Of a DNA stretch of 48,106 nucleotides, positions 15,652-24,347 are shown in pieces. A program made the translations under genes and the position numbers. The notes beneath the pieces were generated by a model. The model was not told the origin of the DNA. It saw only the letters and a list, made by a program, of their open reading frames with translations, and searched no databases. The stretch is taken from assembly GCA_013002205.1 (NCBI GenBank), contig JABDKN010000222.1, positions 1 to 48,106 of the forward strand, read 5' to 3'. The number at the start of each line of letters is the position of its first letter. The stretch's first letter is position 1. This DNA comes from Granulosicoccus sp. (GTDB lineage Bacteria > Pseudomonadota > Gammaproteobacteria > Granulosicoccales > Granulosicoccaceae).

Positions 15652-17754
15652 CTATTCCCGGGACCCGTTCACCTCGGAAGGCTGAGGCAACTCCAGCAAG
15701 GCGGTCTGATTATCCGACTGCACGCCATAGGGCCAGCGTTCCAGCCAGTGCGTGTATTGATCCGAACTGAGCGGCTTGCTGATGTAATAGCCCTGGGCAA
15801 TGTCGCAGCCCTGGGATTTCAGAAAGTTCAGTTGCTCTTCATCCTCGACGCCTTCGGCAACCACCTTCATGTTGAAATGCTTGCCAAGTCCCAGCACTGC
15901 CTCGACGATCGCCACATCGTCATTGTCGCTGGATATGTCCGTAATGAACGCACGATCGATCTTCAGCGTATTGACCGGGAAGCGCTTCAGGTAGGCCAGC
16001 GATGAATACCCGGTGCCGAAATCGTCTATGGCCAGTTTCATCCCGTACTCGCTGAGTTCGTGCAATGAGAGAATGACCTCCTCAGGATCATGCATGACGG
16101 CACTTTCGGTAATTTCCAGCTCGAGCAGTTCCGGACTCAGACGGGACTGTTCGAGCGCTTTGCTGACCATGGGTAACAGATTGCCATCGGTGAACTGGAC
16201 GGCAGAAATGTTCACGGCCACGTTCAGCCCGTTGTAGCCCAACTGCTGAAGCTCGCGCGTCTTGTCGCAAGCTGTCTGCAGTATCCAGGCGCCCAGTTCG
16301 ATGATCATGCCGGTTTCTTCTGCCACCGGGACGAAAGCTTCAGGAGAGACGTAGCCGTTGACCGGATGGCGCCAGCGCACCAGTGCCTCGGCACCCGTAC
16401 ACTGGCGCGTATGAATGTTGATTTTCGGCTGGTAGTAAACCTCGAACTGCCCATCCTGAAGGGCCATCTTCAAATCCTGTTCCAGGCGGATTCGGGCGGT
16501 CAGCCGCAAACGCATCTTCTCATTGAACAACTGGTACTGGTTCTTCCCGTTGCTTTTTGATTCCTGCAGTGCCACCGCTGCATTATTGACGATCTCCTCA
16601 CCCAGCAGTTCCTCGGCCTGCTGTGCATGAACATCGTCCGGAAAACAGGATATACCTACAGACACTGCCGCCTTCAGGGTAAAACCCCGGTACTCGTAAG
16701 GAGCGGTTGCCACGCTCATGATTCGCCTGGCCACCTCTTCGGCCGACTCCGTATCCTGTACATCCTTCTGGATGACTACGAATTCGTCACCATCCAGTCG
16801 GGCCACCAGATCGATATCGCGCATCATGGTGCGCAGACGATTGCCCACCTCAGCCACCATCTTGTCACCCACCAGGTGACCGTACTGATCGTTGAAGAAC
16901 TTGAAGTTGTCCAGATCAACCAGAAAGATGGCAAACTTCAGTTGTGAAGCCATCGATTCATGCACCGTTCGTTTCAGTGCATCCTCGAACATCAGACGGT
17001 TCGGCAGGTGTGTCAATGGGTCATGGTGCGCGGCAAACTCCAGGTACTGCTGCTTTACCTTGACCTGTCTGGCGGCCTTGCGCTGTGCTTCAATCAGTCC
17101 GTTGAATTCTTCTGCCAGCGGACTCAGATCATTTCCCTCGATCACTTCGATAGGCTCGGGCACCTGCCCTTCACTGTTCTCGCGGCTTGCACGCAGAAGG
17201 CTGATCAGTCGCTCCATCGGCTCGATATACCAGCGCGCAGCTCCCAGCATGGCCACCGCCGCCGCAATCAGGGTGGTCAACACGGAAAAAACCAGGAAAC
17301 CGACCGATTTCCAGATGACGGACAGGGTCAAGTCACGCCTGTCCAGAAAACCGATGGCGGAGAGCGTCATGGATTCGGCCGGTATCTCCCAGACCTCCGC
17401 ATGAATCCACCGCGAATTTTCCGGCGCCACCCCACTGCCATGCTCATAGTCGAGCGTTTCACCCATGTTCAGCAGCAGTCGTCCGGACTCATCCACGAGA
17501 ACCAGCCCTACCAGTGACTGGTTGAGCAGTGTTTCAGGAATCTCGAGCGCATCAGGGTCGCTGTAGCGAAATGCCGTGCGTACCAGGGATCCCTCGATGC
17601 TGGACTGCTGCCTGGATGAGGACTCGTACTCATTGAATACGGAGGGGACGAAGACTGCCAGTTGAACCACGAACAATGCAAGCGCGACCGAACCAGACAG
17701 CGTACGAGCCGTCCGCGAGCGATATACCTTGGCTGTGAGCGCGCGAAAATTCAA
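15652..17754 (-). CDS. Membrane-bound GGDEF-EAL protein (cyclic-di-GMP phosphodiesterase likely)
   Basis: A 700-residue protein. TM1 lies at about residues 20-40, a periplasmic sensor region of some 110 residues follows, then TM2 at about 150-172 and a HAMP-like linker. The GGDEF domain (about 235-400) has RLDGDEF in place of GGDEF, with an RxxD inhibitory site (RDID) five residues before it. The EAL domain (about 420-670) is intact: EALVRWRHP, NISAVQF, LEITES, DDFGTGYSS, KIDRAFI and EGVEDEEQ. It probably hydrolyses cyclic-di-GMP, with the GGDEF part regulatory or weakly active. It is a single-gene unit on the minus strand. Confidence 0.93.
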   Translation of the reverse strand: MNFRALTAKVYRSRTARTLSGSVALALFVVQLAVFVPSVFNEYESSSRQQSSIEGSLVRTAFRYSDPDALEIPETLLNQSLVGLVLVDESGRLLLNMGETLDYEHGSGVAPENSRWIHAEVWEIPAESMTLSAIGFLDRRDLTLSVIWKSVGFLVFSVLTTLIAAAVAMLGAARWYIEPMERLISLLRASRENSEGQVPEPIEVIEGNDLSPLAEEFNGLIEAQRKAARQVKVKQQYLEFAAHHDPLTHLPNRLMFEDALKRTVHESMASQLKFAIFLVDLDNFKFFNDQYGHLVGDKMVAEVGNRLRTMMRDIDLVARLDGDEFVVIQKDVQDTESAEEVARRIMSVATAPYEYRGFTLKAAVSVGISCFPDDVHAQQAEELLGEEIVNNAAVALQESKSNGKNQYQLFNEKMRLRLTARIRLEQDLKMALQDGQFEVYYQPKINIHTRQCTGAEALVRWRHPVNGYVSPEAFVPVAEETGMIIELGAWILQTACDKTRELQQLGYNGLNVAVNISAVQFTDGNLLPMVSKALEQSRLSPELLELEITESAVMHDPEEVILSLHELSEYGMKLAIDDFGTGYSSLAYLKRFPVNTLKIDRAFITDISSDNDDVAIVEAVLGLGKHFNMKVVAEGVEDEEQLNFLKSQGCDIAQGYYISKPLSSDQYTHWLERWPYGVQSDNQTALLELPQPSEVNGSRE

Positions 17755-17884
17755 GAAGTTCGGTCCTGTGCGGTAGTCGGGTTACGAAAAGGGGGCAGAC
17801 TAGCCTTGCTTACACTCCGTATCGGCATTCACCGGAAGCCCTTAAGCGGAATGTGAGCACAGGACCGAGTTGGTCGTGCACAAC

Positions 17885-17910
17885 GCAAAACCCCCGCAGG
17901 TGCGGGGGTT
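17885..17910 (-). terminator. Rho-independent terminator of groESL
   Basis: A perfect 10-bp inverted repeat (AACCCCCGCA with TGCGGGGGTT, 17889-17910) with a tiny loop lies 46 bases after the groEL stop. On the minus strand the stem runs into TTTTG. This is a standard intrinsic terminator. The rest of 17755-17956 shows nothing else of note. Confidence 0.85.
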
Positions 17911-17956
17911 CTGGTCAATCGATTTGAGCAACAGCTCACATCATGCAGGCAAAGCC

Positions 17957-19606
<1,650 letters not shown>

Positions 19607-19693
19607 TTAATCCTCGTAGTTGTTTTAAAAATGACCGGATGGGAGCTTTAGCTGCAACCGCCGGTCCTGGGGAATCCAGTGACAGCCTGGCTG

Positions 19694-19981
19694 TTATTCG
19701 AAAACACCCATGATGTCGTCTTCACGCATTACCAGTACTTCTTGACCGTCGATCTTGATTTCAGTACCGGAATATTTGCCGAAAAGAACCTGGTCACCCA
19801 CTTTCAGATCAAGCGGCCTGATGTCGCCATTTTCAGCAATCTTGCCTTTGCCGACTGACAATACTTCACCGCGAACTGGCTTCTCGGTCGCTGAATCAGG
19901 GATCACTATGCCACCGGCACTCGTGCGCTCTTCTTCCATGCGCTTGACGACCACGCGGTCATGCAACGGACGAATGTTCAT
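19694..19981 (-). CDS. groES: Co-chaperonin GroES (Hsp10)
   Basis: A 95-residue protein starting [18 protein letters not shown], with the mobile loop region [16 protein letters not shown] and the tail [17 protein letters not shown]. It caps the GroEL ring. The ATG at 19979-19981 gives the standard length; the open frame extends upstream through the CIRCE element and is not coding. Confidence 0.98.
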   Translation of the reverse strand: MNIRPLHDRVVVKRMEEERTSAGGIVIPDSATEKPVRGEVLSVGKGKIAENGDIRPLDLKVGDQVLFGKYSGTEIKIDGQEVLVMREDDIMGVFE

Positions 19982-20045
19982 ACCAATACGACTCCGAATA
20001 AATTCAACTGTTGAAAGAAAGACCCGATGGGTAACAGGCTCTTTG

Positions 20046-20072
20046 TTAGCACTCACCCTCGAGGAGTGCTAA
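20046..20072 (-). promoter_or_regulatory. CIRCE operator for HrcA
   Basis: TTAGCACTC (20046-20054), a nine-base spacer and GAGTGCTAA (20064-20072) match the CIRCE consensus in both arms without a mismatch. HrcA binds CIRCE and represses groESL at normal temperature. It lies 65 bases before the groES ATG and covers the likely transcription start. hrcA itself is not in the window. Confidence 0.95.
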
Positions 20073-20099
20073 TTCTAATGTCGGAGCCGACAATATCAA
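20072..20099 (-). promoter_or_regulatory. sigma70-type promoter of groESL
   Basis: On the minus strand, TTGATA (20099-20094) and TAGAAT (20077-20072) are 16 bases apart. Both are close to consensus. The -10 abuts CIRCE, so repressor binding would block initiation. No clear sigma32 promoter was seen. Confidence 0.7.
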
Positions 20100-20124
20100 G
20101 CCCCGGGGACAACAATTTTTACTG

Positions 20125-20141
20125 CCGGCACCAGATGCCGG
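20125..20141 (-). terminator. Short stem-loop between fxsA and groES
   Basis: CCGGCA and TGCCGG form a 6-bp stem around a 5-base loop, 29 bases after the fxsA stop. No T run follows on the minus strand. It may weakly separate fxsA from the groESL promoter. Confidence 0.3.
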
Positions 20142-20169
20142 AATATTGACCAGCAGAGCCCCTGGGTAG

Positions 20170-20778
20170 CTAGTCGTCCAGGCGCTTGAAATCGCTATCG
20201 AACACCTCGCCAGAGGGCGGTGATGCCGCAGAGGACGGCGGCTGTGGACGACCGCCGGCGGCAATGTCCGCAGTATCCCTGGTGGGGCTCTTGCGCGCAG
20301 CGTCGGTAGACCCGGAACCGACCGTGGTGCCACCGCCAGCAAATGGTGCGTCGGTCGGGCCGCGTTCGGTCGGACCGCGCCCGGTCCCCCTTCCCGACAC
20401 GCCAAAACCGGTGATACTGCTCATGCTGATTATCGAGCGAGAGGCAATGCGGCGGGCGATCCATTGTCGCGAGGCCGGCAGCAGGCAGGCAAACCCGAAG
20501 GCGTCGGTCACGAAACCCGGAGTCAGCAGCAGCACCCCACCCACCATCAACAACACGCCCTCCAGCATCTGCTGGGCAGGCATCTCACCGGCATCCAGTC
20601 GCTGCCGGGCAATATTCAGCGTGGCCAGCCCTTGCTGACGCAGCATGGTCGTGCCCAGCACCGCTGTGAGAACCACGATGGCAAGTGTCGGCAACCAGCC
20701 GATCGCATCGCCTACGCGCAACAGCAGGGCAATTTCCACTATCGGCATCAGGACGAACAGCAACAGTGCGTAGGGCAT
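20170..20778 (-). CDS. fxsA: FxsA family membrane protein
   Basis: A 202-residue protein from the second of two adjacent ATGs. The first 130 residues are the FxsA domain: PYALLLFVLMPIVEIALLLRVGDAIG, a second membrane pair with LTAVLGTTMLRQQG, and GGVLLLTPGFVTDAFGF. The C-terminal third is a Gly/Ser/Pro-rich cytoplasmic tail ending FDSDFKRLDD. In E. coli FxsA (YjeG) affects exclusion of phage T7 by F plasmid; its normal role is unclear. The position before groES is conserved among proteobacteria. Confidence 0.92.
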   Translation of the reverse strand: MPYALLLFVLMPIVEIALLLRVGDAIGWLPTLAIVVLTAVLGTTMLRQQGLATLNIARQRLDAGEMPAQQMLEGVLLMVGGVLLLTPGFVTDAFGFACLLPASRQWIARRIASRSIISMSSITGFGVSGRGTGRGPTERGPTDAPFAGGGTTVGSGSTDAARKSPTRDTADIAAGGRPQPPSSAASPPSGEVFDSDFKRLDD

Positions 20779-20946
20779 CACAAACTCCGGTGGTCGAGGG
20801 TTGAACCTATTGACGTGCCAACTCTCTTACAAGTCCTGGCTGTCACGGCAACAGGTGAATCGACTGTCCGTGACACACGCTCCGTGACAAAATGGCATGC
20901 GCAGTGAGAACACTACGCGGGCAGAATACACGCTGAGGCTGACACC

Positions 20947-21057
20947 ATGGAAATTCCGGTACAGATGATGCTGCAGGCTGCCAACAGGATCTCCCACGAC
21001 ACGCTGCAGGTGCTTCAGGATTGTGTCAGGGTATTTGCGTACCATGCTCTTCAATAG
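20947..21057 (+). CDS. Possible 36-residue small protein or leader upstream of dsbD
   Basis: An ATG at 20947, eight bases after GAGG, opens a 36-codon frame ending in TAG at 21055-21057. The peptide (MEIPVQMMLQAANRISHDTL...) looks helical and amphipathic with no signal peptide. It overlaps the proposed dsbD ATG by 14 bases in another frame, a layout that could couple translation. No family is recognised, and chance occurrence is quite possible. The remaining 20782-20946 shows no gene. Confidence 0.25.
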   Translation: MEIPVQMMLQAANRISHDTLQVLQDCVRVFAYHALQ

Positions 21058-23590
21058 ACCTTTGCCAGCAGGACGCTCCAATCAGGTGGGTGATAGCCCG
21101 GAACCATTCGTGACACCGTATACAGATCCATCTGCCGGATGCGGACATCCGTTATCCCGGCCCCGCCACCAGTGCAGTATCGCCGGCGCTCTGGCCACAC
21201 TGGTGTCGCTGACACTGCTGATGCTGACGGCACCTCTCGCCTGGCCAGCCGAGAACCTGCTCGGAGGTGAAGATCCACTGTCGCCACAGGAGGCATTCAC
21301 GCCCTCGGTGAGCGCCGTGGACCATGCCAGGATCACCCTGCATTTCGACATTGCCGACGGCTATTATCTGTATCGCGACAAGACCAGCTTCGAGGCGCAG
21401 GACATCAATCCTCCCACTGGGGGAGCCCCGGTAGACCCCGCCCGCCTCCTGCTGATGGCGCCGGAGTTCCCGGCAGCCATCATGGTCGATGATGAATTCT
21501 TTGGTGAGCAGGCCATCTACCGCAATTCGGCGGACATCGGACTGCCCTATACTGCGGACCCGTTTACCCGGGAGTTTTCCCTGGCAGTCACCTACCAGGG
21601 CTGTGCGGATATCGGACTGTGCTATCCACCGACCACGGTGTCCGTGAGCGTCGAACTACCCCGCTCGATTGATGCCGCCACACCTGGGCGTACCCTGAGC
21701 TCGCCGGTGGTCGGTACACCGTCCAGCAGGGGGCTGTTCGATGCGGCATCCACTCAGGGTGAGCTGCTGCCACCTGAACTGGCCTATCTGCCGCAGGTAA
21801 CGCGCGCCGATGACCGGCAGGTCACGGTACGCTGGCTTATCGAGCCCGGTTATTACCTTTACCGGGACAAGTTATCCTTTGCACTCGATGCCGCCGGTGG
21901 CGCTGGGGTTGCTTCTGTCGACATCGACAGGGGGGTGGAACAACATGACGAGTTTTTCGGCACCGTAGAGGTATTGCGCGAATCTGCGGAAGCACGACTG
22001 AGCCTGGCACCGACCGTACGTCCAGCCGATGCCGCCAACGCCTCCCTGCAGATCAATTACCAGGGCTGTGCCGATATCGGGGTTTGCTTTCCCCCCAGTA
22101 CGACCACACTGCCGCTGTCTTTTGACAGCACACCGTCCGAGTCCGACTCGCCTGCAACTGGCATTACCGGGGCCATCGGCACACAATCGGCGACGGCAAC
22201 GGAGCAGCGCGCCCGCACGGCGACAGGATCTGCCGAGCGCACTATTGCCACGGCGCAGGAACAGTCCGAGCAGGATCGCCTGTATGCGATGCTGGGCGGC
22301 AGCAGCCTGTGGCTCAATGTAGCGACGTTCTTTGGCCTGGGACTGCTGCTGGCGTTTACCCCCTGTGTGCTGCCGATGATTCCCATTCTCTCCAGCCTCA
22401 TCGTCGGCCAGGGTGCTTCGATGACCACAGGCCGGGCATTCCGACTCTCGCTGGTCTACGTTCTGGTCATGGCAAGCACCTATGCGGTCGTCGGCGTCGT
22501 CGTCGGACTGTCGGGGTACAACGTACAGGCATTTCTGCAGAACCCCTGGGTACTGTCGGTCATTGCCGTACTGTTCGTCCTGTTGTCTCTGTCCATGTTT
22601 GGTTTCTATGAACTACAGATACCAACCGGACTGCAAGCCAGGCTGACGCAGTGGTCCAACAGGCAAGGTGGTGGCCAGTATTCCGGCGTAGCTGCCATGG
22701 GTTTCATCTCGACATTGATCGTCGGACCCTGTGTCACGGCACCGTTGGCTGGCGCCCTGATCTACATTGCCAGGACAGGGGATGCGCTGATTGGCGGTGC
22801 GGCGCTGTTCGCACTGGGACTGGGCATGGGTGCTCCCCTGTTGCTGATTGGTACCTCTGCCGGCAAGTTTCTGCCACGAGCCGGCGCCTGGATGAATACG
22901 ACCAAATATATCTTCGGCATCCTGCTACTGGGCATGGCTGTCTATTTACTGTCCAGGTTTCTGCCCGGCCCGGTGACCATGGCCCTGTTTGGGCTTCTTG
23001 CACTGATGAGCGGTGTTCATCTTGGTGCTACCGACACGCTGGATAAAGACAGCAGCGGTATGCACCGCTTTGGTAAGGGGTCGGGAATTGTCATCGCTCT
23101 CTACGGCCTGGCGCTGCTGATCGGCGCCATGGCCGGCAGCAACAGCTACCTGACCCCGTTGCGCGGGATCACCACCGCCTCTTCAGGCCCGGGCGCCAGC
23201 GAGGCAGATCATGGCCTGCAATTTGCCGCAGTGAAAGGTATCGACGGTCTGCAGCAGGTCGTCTCCGAGGCCAGCAGCCGGAACAGGCCGGTCATGCTGG
23301 ATTTCTACGCCGACTGGTGCATCAGCTGCAAGGAAATGGAGGCGTTCACGTTCTCAGACAGTCGTGTACAAAGTCTGCTCAAGAACGCAGTTCTGGTCCA
23401 GGCGGATGTGACTGCCAACGACGATGCGGACAAGGCCCTGTTGAAAAAGTTCGACCTGTTCGGACCTCCCGGCATCATCTTCTACGACGTCAGCGGGCAG
23501 GAACTGCCGGCCGCGCGGGTAATCGGATTCATGAACGCGGAAAAGTTTGGCTCTCATGTCCAGCGCTTCATAGGCAGCCCAGCCAACTGA
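21044..23590 (+). CDS. dsbD: Thiol:disulfide interchange protein DsbD with duplicated N-terminal domain
   Basis: About 848 residues, against some 570-600 for usual DsbD. After a signal peptide (hydrophobic LATLVSLTLLMLTAPLAWPA) come two similar periplasmic alpha domains, each with GYYLYRDK and YQGCADIG-CxPP (near residues 185 and 341). The eight-helix membrane domain has the redox Cys motifs FTPCVLPMIP and IVGPCVTAP. The thioredoxin-like gamma domain has DFYADWCISCKEME (C759, C762). The protein passes electrons from cytoplasmic thioredoxin to periplasmic partners. The ATG at 21044 leaves a long n-region; GTGs at 21023 and 21110 are alternatives. Confidence 0.94.
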   Translation: MLFNRPLPAGRSNQVGDSPEPFVTPYTDPSAGCGHPLSRPRHQCSIAGALATLVSLTLLMLTAPLAWPAENLLGGEDPLSPQEAFTPSVSAVDHARITLHFDIADGYYLYRDKTSFEAQDINPPTGGAPVDPARLLLMAPEFPAAIMVDDEFFGEQAIYRNSADIGLPYTADPFTREFSLAVTYQGCADIGLCYPPTTVSVSVELPRSIDAATPGRTLSSPVVGTPSSRGLFDAASTQGELLPPELAYLPQVTRADDRQVTVRWLIEPGYYLYRDKLSFALDAAGGAGVASVDIDRGVEQHDEFFGTVEVLRESAEARLSLAPTVRPADAANASLQINYQGCADIGVCFPPSTTTLPLSFDSTPSESDSPATGITGAIGTQSATATEQRARTATGSAERTIATAQEQSEQDRLYAMLGGSSLWLNVATFFGLGLLLAFTPCVLPMIPILSSLIVGQGASMTTGRAFRLSLVYVLVMASTYAVVGVVVGLSGYNVQAFLQNPWVLSVIAVLFVLLSLSMFGFYELQIPTGLQARLTQWSNRQGGGQYSGVAAMGFISTLIVGPCVTAPLAGALIYIARTGDALIGGAALFALGLGMGAPLLLIGTSAGKFLPRAGAWMNTTKYIFGILLLGMAVYLLSRFLPGPVTMALFGLLALMSGVHLGATDTLDKDSSGMHRFGKGSGIVIALYGLALLIGAMAGSNSYLTPLRGITTASSGPGASEADHGLQFAAVKGIDGLQQVVSEASSRNRPVMLDFYADWCISCKEMEAFTFSDSRVQSLLKNAVLVQADVTANDDADKALLKKFDLFGPPGIIFYDVSGQELPAARVIGFMNAEKFGSHVQRFIGSPAN

Positions 23591-23601
23591 GCGCAGCGGC
23601 G

Positions 23602-24243
23602 TCAGCCTGCACGACCACGTCGGCACAAGTACGCGTGCCACAGCAGTCTGGCAGCAGCCCCTCGAAAGGGTCGCCAATGCTCTGCTCGTGCGTCCAGCTG
23701 CGCATAGTCGGGTATCGAATCCAGTGAATCGCATTCGGCGAGACTGACCGCCAGTGCCCGATCACCGCTGGCCCAGGCATCCGGTCGCCGCAGCGCCATC
23801 ATCAGGTAGACACCTGCAGTCCATGGACCGATACCCCTCACGGCCGTCAATTGTTCCATCACCTGCGTATCCGGACAGCGACGCAGCCGTGAAAAATTCA
23901 GCTCATCGCCCGTGATGGCCTGGGCAATCGATCGACAGTAGGACAGCTTTCTTTCACTGATGCCAGCCTGTCGCAACGAGGAATCCCGGATGCCCAGGAA
24001 ATCCACCGGCTGCATGCCTGGACACAATGCCAGAACGCGATTCATCACCGCCTGCGCACTGCCAAGCGATACCTTCTGTTCCAGCACCACGTGCACCAGG
24101 GTATGGAAATTCTGGCGCCGTTGCCACATCGGGGGCATGCCGAATTCTTCGAGCGTATTCGCCAGCATCGGGTCCTGTCGCGCCAGGGTCACCACTGCCT
24201 GCACAAGTGTTGCTCGTGTCATGGCTTTGCCAGGGTCGTACAT
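23602..24243 (-). CDS. AlkA-like DNA-3-methyladenine glycosylase (HhH-GPD)
   Basis: About 213 residues of the HhH-GPD superfamily. The segment LVHVVLEQKVSLGSAQAVMNRV starts the domain. LTAVRGIGPWTAGVYLMMAL is the helix-hairpin-helix, and the catalytic Asp is in RPDAWASGDRAL. It lacks the Fe-S Cys cluster of Nth/MutY and the long N-terminal domain of E. coli AlkA, so it is a short AlkA type that removes alkylated purines. The ATG at 24243 was chosen; 24276 is also possible. It converges on dsbD with an 11-base gap. Confidence 0.9.
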   Translation of the reverse strand: MYDPGKAMTRATLVQAVVTLARQDPMLANTLEEFGMPPMWQRRQNFHTLVHVVLEQKVSLGSAQAVMNRVLALCPGMQPVDFLGIRDSSLRQAGISERKLSYCRSIAQAITGDELNFSRLRRCPDTQVMEQLTAVRGIGPWTAGVYLMMALRRPDAWASGDRALAVSLAECDSLDSIPDYAQLDARAEHWRPFRGAAARLLWHAYLCRRGRAG

Positions 24244-24347
24244 GGGCAGGTATTCCCCTACTCTGTGGACATACACAGTATGCAGCAGGGCATCAGAGTG
24301 ACCTGCTGCAGTTGTTAGAATGCCACCAGACTACAGATACAGGCCGC

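Noticed and set aside
24027-24347. N-terminal extension of the GH63 open frame
   Set aside because: It runs antisense through the AlkA-like gene and has no family similarity; the ATG at 24348 fits the family start.
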